From the NCBI RefSeq assembly GCF_025699065.1, contig NZ_JAILWF010000003.1, forward strand, positions 124,001 through 188,000: DNA of 64,000 bases. Direction: 5' to 3'. A model generated the notes under the pieces. The model was given only the letters and a program-made list of their open reading frames with translations, searched no databases and was not told the DNA's origin. A program made the position numbers and the translations under genes. Of this stretch, positions 35,159-44,483 are shown in pieces. Source of the stretch: Nitrosarchaeum sp. (GTDB lineage: Archaea > Thermoproteota > Nitrososphaeria > Nitrososphaerales > Nitrosopumilaceae). Numbering within the stretch: the stretch's first letter is position 1; every line of letters begins with the position of its first letter.

Positions 35159-35374
35159 TTATCGTCGTTTTTTTGCGGCTTTTCTTTTTGGAGCTGCTTT
35201 TTTTGCTGCGGCTTTTCTTTTTGGAGCTGCTCGTCTTTTTGGAGCTGCTTTTTTTGCTGCGGCTTTTCTTTTTGGAGCTGCTCTTTTAGCTGCTTTTCTT
35301 TTTGGAGCTGCTTTCTTTCCTGCAGATTTTTTTACAGATCTACGTTTAGAGGCAGCTTTTCTTTTTGTAGCCAT
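35159..35374 (-). CDS. Histone H1-like Lys/Ala/Pro-rich basic protein
   Basis: A 71-residue protein made almost wholly of Lys, Arg, Ala and Pro, in repeats of AAPKRKAAAKK form. It resembles eukaryotic H1 tails and bacterial H1-like proteins such as HctB, and should bind DNA or RNA by charge. The repeats are also tandem at DNA level, so copy number may vary. It is a single gene with an ATG start. The plus-strand reading over it is Cys/Phe/Trp-rich nonsense. Confidence 0.8.
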   Translation of the reverse strand: MATKRKAASKRRSVKKSAGKKAAPKRKAAKRAAPKRKAAAKKAAPKRRAAPKRKAAAKKAAPKRKAAKKRR

Positions 35375-35678
35375 TAATAATTCGGCATTTTCATCGTTTT
35401 TCTATAGTACGACTAAATAAAATTACACAAATTGATTACTATTTGTCAACGAAATTTTATTATGAAAATTATTTTTGATCGGAAAAATTTTTCTAAATTA
35501 ATTATTTTTTAAATTTCATTTACAATGTAACTTTTTCTCAATTATTGTCACATTTGCATTGTCTTTTACGCATAAATGTTATAGTTTCAAATAAAAATAC
35601 TTGTGATTTTATTTTTGTAATGATGTGAGATTGTGTTTTTATTTTATTTGTTGATCTCTTTTATTATTAAAAATTAAT
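35375..35678. other. AT-rich spacer
   Basis: About 300 bases between the H1-like gene and the GTPase gene. Strongly AT-rich, with no open frame, RNA-like stem or repeat that I can support. It should contain the H1-like gene's promoter near 35400; AATAAAATTTCG-like stretches are present but none is a clear TATA box. Confidence 0.4.
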
Positions 35679-36788
35679 TCATGCTCCACGTGTTTTAATT
35701 ATTGTTAATACATCTTCATCTTGCACAATGTGATCTAATCCTACTCTTTGCCCTCCAAATTTTACGCTTTTCCCCCAAATTAACCCATATCTGAATTGTC
35801 TTTTCATACTTCGATGTAATTTATTGCAAATATCTTCAACTGTATCCCCTTCTCTTGCAATTAGCGGTTCTTTAAAATCCGTTTCACCTCCCTTGGGTCT
35901 CATGTATATTCTTATGAAATTGAGTTTGTCATAAATTTTCTCTTTTAATAGTTCAATATTGATATCTGAATTAGCAGATACTTCTATGACTTCTGATTTT
36001 ATTTTTGTTTTTAGATCTTCTAAAAATTCTCGATCGACAAGATCTATTTTATTTAGAATTGTAAGTGATTTTGAATAACTAATATTGCCTGCTATGTGAT
36101 CTGCAAGCTGTTCTGATGTGATGTCCTCTCTGATGACTACTCTTGCGCTAACTATTCCATAAATGTGTAAAATATCTTTGAGATGCTGTTCTGAAATTTT
36201 TGTTAATTTTACCTGTTGTGCAACTGCAATTCCACCCATCGGGGATTTTTCAATTGTAATGTTTGGTGGTAACCGATTTAATCTAATTCCTATGCTCCCT
36301 AATTCGTTAACCAGTACATCTTCGTGAAAAGGCTGAAAAACATCTAACATCAGTAAAACTAAATCTGCAGTCCTTGCAACTGACAATATTCTTTTACCTA
36401 ACCCTTTCCCACTTGATGCGCCTTTGATGATTCCTGGTAAATCCAACACCTGAATCTTTGCTCCTCTATAATTCATCATTCCAGGAACCACTGTTAAAGT
36501 TGTAAATTGGTAAGCTCCAACTGTTGATTTGGCATCTGTTAATTTATTTAGTAATGTAGATTTTCCAACACTTGGTAATCCGATAAACACAACTGTTGCA
36601 TCTCCTGATCTCCTTACATCAAACCCATCAGTTTTTACACCACTTTTTTGAATTTCTCTATCTTCTTGTTCTCGTTTTAGCTTTGCAATTTTTGCTTTTA
36701 GTATGCCAATATGGTGGTTGGTAGCTTTGTTGATCTGAGTTTTTGCCATTTCATCTTGAATGGCTTTAATTTTTTCAGGAATTCCCAA
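35679..36788 (-). CDS. DRG-family GTP-binding protein (OBG/DRG, TGS domain)
   Basis: A 369-residue translation-linked GTPase of the archaeal DRG type. N-terminal helix-turn-helix (KIAKLKREQEDREIQ), G1 GLPSVGKST, G3 DLPGIIKGASSGKGLGKR, G4 NKID, G5 near SANSD, then a C-terminal TGS domain (RSMKRQFRYGLIWGKS...VGLDH). Start TTG at 36788 with GGAGTGAT upstream. The DUF504-type gene ends two bases before it, so both share a transcript. Confidence 0.93.
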   Translation of the reverse strand: MGIPEKIKAIQDEMAKTQINKATNHHIGILKAKIAKLKREQEDREIQKSGVKTDGFDVRRSGDATVVFIGLPSVGKSTLLNKLTDAKSTVGAYQFTTLTVVPGMMNYRGAKIQVLDLPGIIKGASSGKGLGKRILSVARTADLVLLMLDVFQPFHEDVLVNELGSIGIRLNRLPPNITIEKSPMGGIAVAQQVKLTKISEQHLKDILHIYGIVSARVVIREDITSEQLADHIAGNISYSKSLTILNKIDLVDREFLEDLKTKIKSEVIEVSANSDINIELLKEKIYDKLNFIRIYMRPKGGETDFKEPLIAREGDTVEDICNKLHRSMKRQFRYGLIWGKSVKFGGQRVGLDHIVQDEDVLTIIKTRGA

Positions 36789-36790
36789 AT

Positions 36791-37018
36791 CTAATCACTC
36801 CTTTGTCTGTTCTTTTCAAATAAAATCCTATGATTTTTCTTTATTATTACTATTCTTGTGATTGGAATTGTTTGAAAATTATTTGATTCTTTAATAAATT
36901 CAGGCAAGGTGGTTTCTTTAATTTTTTTAAAATCTCTGTATTGTATAGTGTATTTTTTTGCATCGTCTGCAAATATTGCCTTGCTAAAAATTTCTTCAAT
37001 CACTCCTTTTTTTGTCAT
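36791..37018 (-). CDS. UPF0248/DUF504-like protein
   Basis: A 75-residue protein with the pattern of DUF504 (MJ1316 domain, proposed to recognise RNA ends): an N-terminal helix GVIEEIFSKA, a strand YTIQYRDF, and the closing IPITRIVIIKKNHRILFEK where the family has its Pro-x-His/Arg RI block. Assignment by pattern only. It is the first gene of an operon with the DRG-type GTPase, two bases away. Confidence 0.6.
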   Translation of the reverse strand: MTKKGVIEEIFSKAIFADDAKKYTIQYRDFKKIKETTLPEFIKESNNFQTIPITRIVIIKKNHRILFEKNRQRSD

Positions 37019-37129
37019 TTTTATTACTTATTTTCATTCTACTATGTTGTGATTCTTAAATTGTATTTGAAACCACTCTTTTTCATCAATTACATCGGTA
37101 TTTATCCCCGATAAACGTAAAGATACGAC

Positions 37130-37225
37130 TTGGTTACTTGCGATAAATGTTATCATGAACATCATGATCAATGTATGGAAAAAGCTGGAATGTTCAAGTG
37201 TGATTGCAAGTGTATTATATCTTGA
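37130..37225 (+). CDS. Cys/His-rich microprotein (31 residues)
   Basis: Reads VTCDKCYHEHHDQC...KCDCKCIIS: seven Cys and three His in 31 residues, enough for two zinc sites. Starts TTG at 37130, with TTTATC about 27 bases upstream (37101-37106), as in leaderless genes. Too short for most gene finders, but the Cys/His pattern is very unlikely by chance. Confidence 0.6.
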   Translation: MVTCDKCYHEHHDQCMEKAGMFKCDCKCIIS

Positions 37226-37294
37226 TTTTTACCCTCTGAAATTTCCTTAAATCGTGATTCTTTGCTTTAAATAACAATGCATTCTAAGTATTAC

Positions 37295-37432
37295 ATGCCT
37301 CAACTACAAATTACTGCAGAAACAATGACTAGAATGAAGACAATCACTGGAATTAGCCATGTCCGTGATGGGGATTTTATGGTTAATGAGTTGATCGATA
37401 TTTTGGAACAAAAAATTCGAGAACGTCAATAA
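37295..37432 (+). CDS. 45-residue RHH-like microprotein
   Basis: Starts ATG (PQLQITAETMTRMKTITG) and ends in a helix (VNELIDILEQKIRERQ). The strand-helix-helix order is like a ribbon-helix-helix DNA-binding monomer. A TTTAAATA box at 37266-37273 lies 25 bases before the ATG, supporting a leaderless gene. No toxin partner is adjacent. Confidence 0.6.
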   Translation: MPQLQITAETMTRMKTITGISHVRDGDFMVNELIDILEQKIRERQ

Positions 37433-37489
37433 TTGAAATATCTAGACTTTGTAATTGTAAAATATGAAAAATAATTGTAAAAAAATCAA

Positions 37490-37645
37490 TTATTCTTTAT
37501 AGTGAACTAATAGCGTGTCTTTCATTACTGGATGAACTGATATTATGTTTTCACCTTTTTCAGCTAGAAATTCATTAACTACGTCTTGAAGAAATACTCC
37601 TTGAGCCAAGTTTACTGCTTCAAAATATTGTATTTTATGAATCAT
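37490..37645 (-). CDS. 51-residue hypothetical microprotein
   Basis: Starts ATG (IHKIQYFEAVNLAQGVFLQDVVNEF) and ends VMKDTLLVHYKE. It has a regular helix-then-strand pattern with normal codon composition. Convergent with the RHH-like gene. Function unknown. Confidence 0.5.
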   Translation of the reverse strand: MIHKIQYFEAVNLAQGVFLQDVVNEFLAEKGENIISVHPVMKDTLLVHYKE

Positions 37646-37731
37646 TGATTAATTGTCTATAAAGTTGCTAATAACCATTCAAATTTTGTAATAGAAACTA
37701 ACAATAAATAACAAGAAAATGTATCTACTTT

Positions 37732-38025
37732 ATGCTAGCTGTAATTCTAATTCCATTAATGATATCTGCGGTTGTTGGAATTATTGGTTACTTGACATAT
37801 CGCTTGATGATCTTTGATTTATGGTGTAATTATTCTGTTAATTCAACTTTAAAAAAATACAATATCAAAAAAACCCAATATCAAATAATAAAAGAATTCT
37901 ATGATAACAAAGGGGAATCGATTTCTGAAAAAAAAATATCTCAACTAGCTAAACACTATAGGCAAAAAGAACCTGAACAATTTCTGGCAATGTATGATTC
38001 TATAAGAGATAAATTAGAAAAATAA
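37732..38025 (+). CDS. Small membrane-anchored hypothetical protein
   Basis: A 97-residue protein: one or two N-terminal membrane helices (residues ~2-30, VILIPLMISAVVGIIGYLTYRLMIF), then a basic, soluble helical domain (KKYNIKKTQYQIIKEFYDNKGE). The cytoplasmic part resembles a degenerate winged-helix segment. Family unknown. Convergent with the SPFH gene, 12 bases apart. Confidence 0.65.
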   Translation: MLAVILIPLMISAVVGIIGYLTYRLMIFDLWCNYSVNSTLKKYNIKKTQYQIIKEFYDNKGESISEKKISQLAKHYRQKEPEQFLAMYDSIRDKLEK

Positions 38026-38037
38026 AATTATTTATGA

Positions 38038-38898
38038 TTATCTAGTTGGAATTTGGATAAATGGTGTTCCACCTTCTCCTACTACGAGTGGCAGTTTACC
38101 ATCCCATGCTTGAACTTTGAGCCATTCTAAATAATTTGGATTCTGAGCTAGTGCTTCATTGATTATTTTAATTGCTTCAGCCTCTCCTGCTGCTTCGGCA
38201 ACATTTGCTGCTGCTATTCCTTTTGCTTGTTGTTCTTGCTGTCTTGCTTCCACTTCTATTCTTCTAAGGTCATTTTCAGCCTTCAGAGCTTTTTGCTCTG
38301 CCTCTACTTTAGATTCTATGGCTTGTGAAAATAACGGTGAAAATTGAAAGTCTGTGATGGATATGGCATCAGTCAATATGTTGTATGGAGTTAGACGGGC
38401 TGTTATCTCAGTCTCTATATCTGCTTTAACAAGAGGTCTTTTTGTAATTAATTCTTCTGCATTATACTTTGCAGTAATCTGTTTTACTACTTCTTCTACT
38501 GCTGGTTGAATGATTCTTCCTTCATAATCTAATCCTACTTCCTGATACAATACATTTACAGAGTTTGGAGCTGCTCTGTAATTGACAGTGACCTCAGTTG
38601 ACACTGTTTGAAGATCTCTTGAAGCGCCAGATGTGGCTTTTACAAACTTGAGCGTTCTAACTTCCATGTTTACCACTTTATCTTGAAATGGGACTACAAA
38701 ATGAAGTCCTTCCTGTAATGGTGGAACAGATGTATCTACTGCACTCCAATGTAGTAAAACTCCTCTATTTCCAGACTCTACTATTTGTACCGATGCAGCA
38801 GATATGGCTGCAATAATAACAAGTGCGATAATGCCTAAAATTGCTAATTTTACTTTCCCAAAATTTACATTCATTTTTGGTTGCTGATATTTTGACAA
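38038..38898 (-). CDS. Prohibitin-like SPFH/Band-7 membrane protein
   Basis: A 286-residue protein with one N-terminal membrane helix (~16-40, KLAILGIIALVIIAAISAAS). It is followed by the SPFH domain (SGNRGVLLHWSAVD, VVPFQDKVVNMEVRT, VNYRAAPNSVNVLYQEVG) and a coiled coil (~205-245, KVEAEQKALKAENDLRRIEVEARQQ broken by AAANVAEAAGEAEA). This is the prohibitin order, forming ring-shaped membrane scaffolds. Partner proteases are not nearby. Confidence 0.93.
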   Translation of the reverse strand: MSKYQQPKMNVNFGKVKLAILGIIALVIIAAISAASVQIVESGNRGVLLHWSAVDTSVPPLQEGLHFVVPFQDKVVNMEVRTLKFVKATSGASRDLQTVSTEVTVNYRAAPNSVNVLYQEVGLDYEGRIIQPAVEEVVKQITAKYNAEELITKRPLVKADIETEITARLTPYNILTDAISITDFQFSPLFSQAIESKVEAEQKALKAENDLRRIEVEARQQEQQAKGIAAANVAEAAGEAEAIKIINEALAQNPNYLEWLKVQAWDGKLPLVVGEGGTPFIQIPTR

Positions 38899-39029
38899 CC
38901 CTTTCTATTACATTTCACTATACATATACCATGTTAATTCGATTTTTTTTAAATATTATTTTTAGTTTTTATTTTTATTATTTTGATAAAAAGACAATGA
39001 TGAAATAGTTACAAAATACATCGTATAGT

Positions 39030-39455
39030 ATGGCCGAAGATGGATTTATCTGGATTTATCTGATATTTTTCTTGATCCCTCTGGCTAGAATTATCCCACG
39101 TTTGATAAAAAAATGGAAAAAACAGTCTGGTGATATGCCTCAACAATATGATTCTCAATATCACGTCTCAAATGATGTTATTTCAGAATCGCCTCCAAAA
39201 AAGCCTGAAATGCCCTCTAAAATTGACTCTAAACCAAAGACTACTGAGATGTTGGTATTGGGTCAACTTACTCGCGGTACAAATAATTTTGATTCTCTTC
39301 AAAAAATATTGGGGATTGATACTGATACTCTGAATTCTGTTTTAGAATCTCTAGAAAAAAATGGGTTTATGCGAGTTGAACAAAAGCAAGGACTATTTGG
39401 TCCAAAAGTTGAATTACGTCCTACCGAAGAAGGAATAAAAAAATTCTATTCTTGA
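39030..39455 (+). CDS. Membrane-anchored winged-helix protein
   Basis: A 141-residue protein with an N-terminal membrane helix (~6-25, FIWIYLIFFLIPLARIIP), a Pro/Lys/Ser linker, and a C-terminal winged helix (~75-141: TEMLVLGQLTRGTNNFDSL, then LESLEKNGFMRVEQKQG). DNA-binding regulators tethered to the membrane are known in archaea; target unknown. Confidence 0.7.
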   Translation: MAEDGFIWIYLIFFLIPLARIIPRLIKKWKKQSGDMPQQYDSQYHVSNDVISESPPKKPEMPSKIDSKPKTTEMLVLGQLTRGTNNFDSLQKILGIDTDTLNSVLESLEKNGFMRVEQKQGLFGPKVELRPTEEGIKKFYS

Positions 39456-39517
39456 TTATATCTTGACCTAGTAAATAGAATCATAGCAAATATTATTCGG
39501 TTCTAAAAATCACTTAT

Positions 39518-40213
39518 ATGAAAACTAAAACATTTGCAGTGGACATTGATGGCACCATTACTGAAAATGGTGTAGGGAGAATTAATTTGGATGCTCTTGC
39601 CGCTTTAAGACATTTGACAAACATAGGTCATAATGTGATCTTTGTTACTGGAAGATCTTCTGTAGAGGCATATTTACTGTCTGTTTTTGGTGGTACTACA
39701 AAAATTGCTGTAGGTGAAAACGGTGGATGTATTACAGTTGACACAAATGAGCATATTTTACTTGGAAACATGCAACAATGCCAACACGCCCTTAACATTA
39801 TTCAAAAAGAAATTGCTAACGTTTCAGAAAAACCTGTATTTCCTAGAATGACTGAAGTGGTATTGGAGCGAACCTTTGATTTAGAACTGGCAAAGCAAGT
39901 AGTATTGGAAAAAAAATTGGATGTTTTACTGTCAGATAGTCAATATGCATTTCATATCAATTCTATAGGAATTGACAAGGGTACTGGATTTCAAAATGTT
40001 ATGAAACGATTATCTATTTCTCGTGATGATGTAATAGCTATAGGTGATAGTTCTACTGACATCCCTTTGTTCAAAATAGCAAAAACAAGCATAGCCTTGG
40101 GAAATTCATCGAAATTTGTAAAATCTCAGGCAACAATAACTACAAATGCTAAATCTGGAGATGGAGTTATAGAAGCATTAGATAAATTAGCACCCAAATT
40201 ATCTGAGATATAG
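39518..40213 (+). CDS. Phosphoglycolate phosphatase (archaeal HAD-IIB)
   Basis: A 231-residue HAD hydrolase: motif I AVDIDGTITENG, motif II FVTGRSSVEA, Lys in GIDKGTGFQ and motif IV IGDSSTDIPLF. It matches the archaeal phosphoglycolate phosphatase group, which removes phosphate from 2-phosphoglycolate. It is followed after two bases by argS and must share its mRNA. Confidence 0.88.
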   Translation: MKTKTFAVDIDGTITENGVGRINLDALAALRHLTNIGHNVIFVTGRSSVEAYLLSVFGGTTKIAVGENGGCITVDTNEHILLGNMQQCQHALNIIQKEIANVSEKPVFPRMTEVVLERTFDLELAKQVVLEKKLDVLLSDSQYAFHINSIGIDKGTGFQNVMKRLSISRDDVIAIGDSSTDIPLFKIAKTSIALGNSSKFVKSQATITTNAKSGDGVIEALDKLAPKLSEI

Positions 40214-40215
40214 TA

Positions 40216-42102
40216 TTGTCCTTCAAATCATTAATCGATGAAATTGAAAATAATCTTCATAAAATATTAGAAGATATGCAGATATCTGATATCCAATTTA
40301 CTGTAGAGCCTGCAAAACCCGGTTTTGGAGATGTGAGTTCAAATATTTCATTTTTACTTGCCAAATCTCTAAAGAAAAGCCCAAAAGAGATCGCAAATTT
40401 GATGTCTGAAAAATATCGGCAATCTCAAAACATACTCGTATCAAAAGTTGAACCACATCCAACTGGGTATCTCAACTTTTTTGCTGATTGGGAAAAACTA
40501 AGCCAATTAATTTTGTCAGAATCTAATTTAGATGAGTTTGGATCTATAGATTTAGGTCATAATTCTTCAATCGTCGTAGAACATACTAGTGTAAACCCAA
40601 ACAAAGCTCTACACATAGGTCATATTCGTAATATCGTCCTTGGTGATACTATTGCTAGAATTTTAAAAAAATCAAATTACAAAGTTAACGTTCTAAACTA
40701 TGTTGATGATTCTGGCTTACAAGTAGCTGATATTATTGTAGGTTTTAAGCATCTTGGATTTGATCAAAAGTCTCCAACTGGAAAAAAGTTTGATCATTAC
40801 TGTGGAGATGATGTTTATGTTAAAACTACTGAAAGATATGAACAAGATCCTAATTTTGAAGAGATTAGAAAAAACATTCTCAAAGAACTAGAAGACGGTG
40901 TATCTGAAACTGCTAAATTTGCTGATACAATAACAAGACGTGTTTTAGAAAATCAGCTTGAAACTTGTTGGAATTTAGGAGTTTATTATGACTGTCTTAA
41001 TTTTGAATCTCAAATAATTCGTTCAGGATTATGGGGTAAGATATTTGAAAAACTCAAAGAAATGAAACTAGTAGAATTTGAAAGTGATGGTAAGAATGCC
41101 GGATGTTGGATTATTCGTGGTGAAAATAATGATGAAGACAAAGTAATCGTTAGAAGTAATGGAACTGCAACTTACATTGCAAAAGACATTCCATACGCTG
41201 CATGGAAATTGGGATTGATTGACGATCCATTTTCATACAAGAAATATGAAAAAACTCAACCTGGAAATAGAATACTTTGGCAAACAACCTTAACAGCAAG
41301 TACTGAGCCAAAACAAAACTTTACTGGTAATAAGGTGATCACTGTAATTGATTCAAGACAAGCCCGACTTCAAAAAATTATTACTGGATTGATGTCAAAA
41401 TTCAAATCCACTGATGATGCATACGTTCATCTAGGTTACGAATCTGTGACTCTTAGTTCTGATACGGCACAAACTTTGGGATTAGATACTGATGGTAAGC
41501 AAGCTCAAATGTCTGGACGAAAAGGTCTCTATGTTAATGCTGATTCTGTTTATGACTTGTTAAAAAATAAAACAATTGAGGAAACCAAAAAAAGACATTC
41601 TGAAATGTCTGACTCTGAAATTGAACAAATTGCTCATTATGTTTCTGTTGGAACATTACGTTATGAAATGATTAAACAGGATCTTGATAAAATGATTACA
41701 TTTGATTTAACAAAATCATTGAGCTTAGAAGGTGACACATCTCCGTACATCCAATATACTCACGCAAGAGCATCAAGAATAATTGAAAAATCTACTAGGA
41801 AGCCATCTATTGATGTTGACTTTTCTTTGTTAAATGATGCTTCTGAATTATCTTTAATCAAAATAATTGGTTTGTTTGAAATCTATGTGTTAGATGCTGC
41901 AAAAAATCTATCTCCAAAAGTTATTGCAAGATACTGTCATGATTTGGCAGTGGCGTTTAATTCCTTTTATGAGCATGTTAAAGTCCTTGAATTAGGTGAT
42001 GAGAAACTAGAAATCTCTAGATTGTGTCTTGTACATTCATTTAAGATAACTTTGGAAAAAGCACTTGAATTGCTTGGCATTACAGCACCTGATAAAATGT
42101 GA
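40216..42102 (+). CDS. argS: Arginyl-tRNA synthetase
   Basis: Charges tRNA-Arg. At 628 residues it has the class I HIGH motif as HIGH at residues 133-136 (NKALHIGHIRN), an N-terminal tRNA-D-loop-binding domain, a QMSGRKG segment in the KMSKS loop position, and a C-terminal helical anticodon domain beginning near TPYIQYTHARASRI-like SPYIQYTHARASRI. The start is TTG at 40216, two bases after the phosphatase stop. Confidence 0.97.
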   Translation: MSFKSLIDEIENNLHKILEDMQISDIQFTVEPAKPGFGDVSSNISFLLAKSLKKSPKEIANLMSEKYRQSQNILVSKVEPHPTGYLNFFADWEKLSQLILSESNLDEFGSIDLGHNSSIVVEHTSVNPNKALHIGHIRNIVLGDTIARILKKSNYKVNVLNYVDDSGLQVADIIVGFKHLGFDQKSPTGKKFDHYCGDDVYVKTTERYEQDPNFEEIRKNILKELEDGVSETAKFADTITRRVLENQLETCWNLGVYYDCLNFESQIIRSGLWGKIFEKLKEMKLVEFESDGKNAGCWIIRGENNDEDKVIVRSNGTATYIAKDIPYAAWKLGLIDDPFSYKKYEKTQPGNRILWQTTLTASTEPKQNFTGNKVITVIDSRQARLQKIITGLMSKFKSTDDAYVHLGYESVTLSSDTAQTLGLDTDGKQAQMSGRKGLYVNADSVYDLLKNKTIEETKKRHSEMSDSEIEQIAHYVSVGTLRYEMIKQDLDKMITFDLTKSLSLEGDTSPYIQYTHARASRIIEKSTRKPSIDVDFSLLNDASELSLIKIIGLFEIYVLDAAKNLSPKVIARYCHDLAVAFNSFYEHVKVLELGDEKLEISRLCLVHSFKITLEKALELLGITAPDKM

Positions 42103-42126
42103 TTAAAAATTTAGTAAAAAAATGAT

Positions 42127-42264
42127 TTAGTGGCTATGTCCACAGCCACAAGAATCATGACCTCCATGTCCTTCAGATGCTTGTCCTGCACATCTGGAAC
42201 ATTTGTCTGAGCCTGTTGGTGAGAAAAATCCTATCCCACATGATACGCATTTCATATTTGCCAT
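42127..42264 (-). CDS. Zinc-ribbon microprotein with His/Cys tail
   Basis: Forty-five residues: MKCVSCG and KCSRCAG form a two-knuckle ribbon, and the tail GHGGHDSCGCGHSH is rich in His and Cys. This could hold a second metal ion. The ATG start is at 42264. Function unknown; similar tails occur on metal-handling proteins. Confidence 0.65.
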   Translation of the reverse strand: MANMKCVSCGIGFFSPTGSDKCSRCAGQASEGHGGHDSCGCGHSH

Positions 42265-42332
42265 AATGAATTCACAAAACTACTGTATTTATTGAATACG
42301 AATGACGTTTTTATCATATGTTTTGATTCTGA

Positions 42333-43469
42333 TCATGGATTGATTGTGGTAGGAATTGAAAACGAGCTTACAAAATTACAACTATCTCCTTCATTTGTTG
42401 GTTCGGTAAGAGGTAAAAAGAATCTCAAGAAATAATCTCCAGGTTCACCATTAAATGAAAATTCACCTATCCAGCCTGTCTGTTCTCCGATCTCACCTAT
42501 TGGTTGACTCGTAAACTCAAAAGAACCAAATTCATTTCCAGGATTCATTTGAATCAAATCATCTCCACTACTTGGAAATGAAAAATATTCTGCTACTGTA
42601 GTAATTACAGCTGGATTGATTTTCTTGTCTGGATCATATTTTTTGAACCATTTATTGGTAGCTGTAAACTCTTCATCAAAAAATATTGTTGATAGACTTT
42701 CTGGAGTTGAAAATCCTATCTTCATTGATGCATCATCATGAATTACTCCGTTAACACAGTCTCCGGTGATCTTAATCTTAACCTGTTTTGGTTTGTTTGC
42801 TTTATCTACATCAACTAATTTCAAATATACGTCTGGAACACCATCGAAGTTAAAATCACCCGTTCCTTCAAATTCTATCATTTTCATTTTTTTTACATTG
42901 GGATCTTTTAGTGACTGTCTAATTAGATCCCATGACTTTAGAAATTTTTTCATTGCTTTATCATAATCGCTATTGCTCAAGAATTCATCTCCTTCCTCAA
43001 AATTTTGTATTGCTTTATCTAGTTTTTTTAATCCCTTTTCACTCATAATTATTTCTTGAATGCTGATAATTGCATTATTTACTAATGCCTTATCGATTTC
43101 TGCAATTTTTAGATTGATCATAAAAATTTCATTTTTGATAATGGGTGATTCTTTTTTATCTTCTAAAATACTATCTAGTTTGTTAATCGAATTTTTATCT
43201 AAATTTAGAACTTTTTCTCCTTCTTTGATATTTAATTCTGAACCATTTTTCCAATATTTTTCATCAAGACTCTCGTTTATTTTTTCAATTGCATCATCGA
43301 TATGTTTTTTAGATTTTTTAGAAATGGCATGGTTATTTTTTAAATCTTCTAAACTCTCTACAATGTTTTGTTTTTCTTGTTTTAGATCTAATCCATAAAC
43401 ATCATTATTCAAAGAATATGAAAATGAAATTAACATTATTGATAAGAAAACCACGATAGCTTTTTTCAT
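42333..43469 (-). CDS. Exported protein with helical repeats and a calcium-loop-like motif
   Basis: A 378-residue secreted protein. Signal peptide residues 1-26 (AIVVFLSIMLISFSYS). Residues ~30-200 are helical and charged. Residues ~200 to the end are beta-rich, with GDFNFDGVPDVYLKLVDVD resembling a dockerin or EF-type calcium loop and two cysteines that may pair (GDCVNG, DSCNFV). Unknown family; probably extracellular. Confidence 0.7.
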   Translation of the reverse strand: MKKAIVVFLSIMLISFSYSLNNDVYGLDLKQEKQNIVESLEDLKNNHAISKKSKKHIDDAIEKINESLDEKYWKNGSELNIKEGEKVLNLDKNSINKLDSILEDKKESPIIKNEIFMINLKIAEIDKALVNNAIISIQEIIMSEKGLKKLDKAIQNFEEGDEFLSNSDYDKAMKKFLKSWDLIRQSLKDPNVKKMKMIEFEGTGDFNFDGVPDVYLKLVDVDKANKPKQVKIKITGDCVNGVIHDDASMKIGFSTPESLSTIFFDEEFTATNKWFKKYDPDKKINPAVITTVAEYFSFPSSGDDLIQMNPGNEFGSFEFTSQPIGEIGEQTGWIGEFSFNGEPGDYFLRFFLPLTEPTNEGDSCNFVSSFSIPTTINP

Positions 43470-43574
43470 TCTGTTTCTATGCTTTACCTCTTTTTAATGA
43501 TTATCCCATTAGATACTCTCTTTTACTTTTAATTCAAGCAGTAGATTCTTATCTAAAATTTTCAGGAAAACTAT

Positions 43575-44423
43575 ATGGTAAAAATTAAGCAAAACTCTTA
43601 CGTGTTGTTTTACTTTAACCACTCAAAAAAATGGCTTGTTAAAATTTCCAAAAAAGACTCACTTCATACTCATATAGGTGTGATAAAACATGCTGATGCT
43701 ATTGGAAAAGAGTATGGCTCTAGACTAGTTACCAACAAAGACAAGTACGTCTATCTAATTGAACCCACAATGTATGACTATGTCATGAAAATTCAGCATG
43801 GCACACAAATAGTATATCCTAAAGATATTGGTTACATTATTGCAAGATCTGGTATTGGTAGCGGTCAAAAAATTCTAGAGATTGGTACTGGCAGCGGCTC
43901 GCTTACTTCTTTTATTGCAAGCATTGTAAAACCTAGGGGACATGTCTATACTTTTGACGTTGATGAAAACTTTATGAAAATAGCTGAAAAAAATATCAAA
44001 AAAGCAGGAATGTCAAAGTATGTTACTCAGCAAAAACTTGATTTGAAAACTTCAAAGAAACTTCCTGTCGAAGAAGCCGATGTGGCTTTGATTGATCTTG
44101 GGGATCCTTGGACTGTTCTGCCACAAGTTCGTAAAATGCTTAAAGGAAGTGGCGCTATCTTTGCAATTTGTCCTACTATGAATCAACTTGAAAAATTAAC
44201 TATCGCTCTAGTTGAAAATGAATTTACTGACATTGAATCCACCGAACACATCATAAGAACAATCGAAGCACGTGAAGGAAAGACTAGACATTCATTCCAA
44301 GGTATTGGTCATACAACGTATTTATGTTATGCACGAAAGGCATTTTTTGGTAGAGGCTCAAAGAAGAAATCTGATTCTTTTGTTGAATCTGAGATTATCT
44401 CTGACGTTGAATCTGATGCTTAA
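43575..44423 (+). CDS. trmI: tRNA (adenine-N1)-methyltransferase TrmI
   Basis: Methylates A58 (and A57 in archaea) of tRNA. The 282-residue protein has a small N-terminal beta domain, IVYPKDIGYIIARSGIGSGQ, the SAM loop ILEIGTGSGSLT, and ADVALIDLGDPWTVLPQ with the catalytic-site Asp. The C-terminal ~30 residues (KKKSDSFVESEII) are an acidic tail not needed by the fold. It is followed by nnrD after 60 bases. Confidence 0.93.
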   Translation: MVKIKQNSYVLFYFNHSKKWLVKISKKDSLHTHIGVIKHADAIGKEYGSRLVTNKDKYVYLIEPTMYDYVMKIQHGTQIVYPKDIGYIIARSGIGSGQKILEIGTGSGSLTSFIASIVKPRGHVYTFDVDENFMKIAEKNIKKAGMSKYVTQQKLDLKTSKKLPVEEADVALIDLGDPWTVLPQVRKMLKGSGAIFAICPTMNQLEKLTIALVENEFTDIESTEHIIRTIEAREGKTRHSFQGIGHTTYLCYARKAFFGRGSKKKSDSFVESEIISDVESDA

Positions 44424-44483
44424 TCAACCTAATTTGCATATTTTTAGATTAAAACAAGATTTATTCCTCTATCTTTAGAATAC

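Noticed and set aside
35090-35377. Plus-strand Cys/Phe/Trp-rich frame opposite the H1-like gene
   Set aside because: Antisense of the AAPKRKAAAKK codons; the basic protein on the other strand is the sensible reading.
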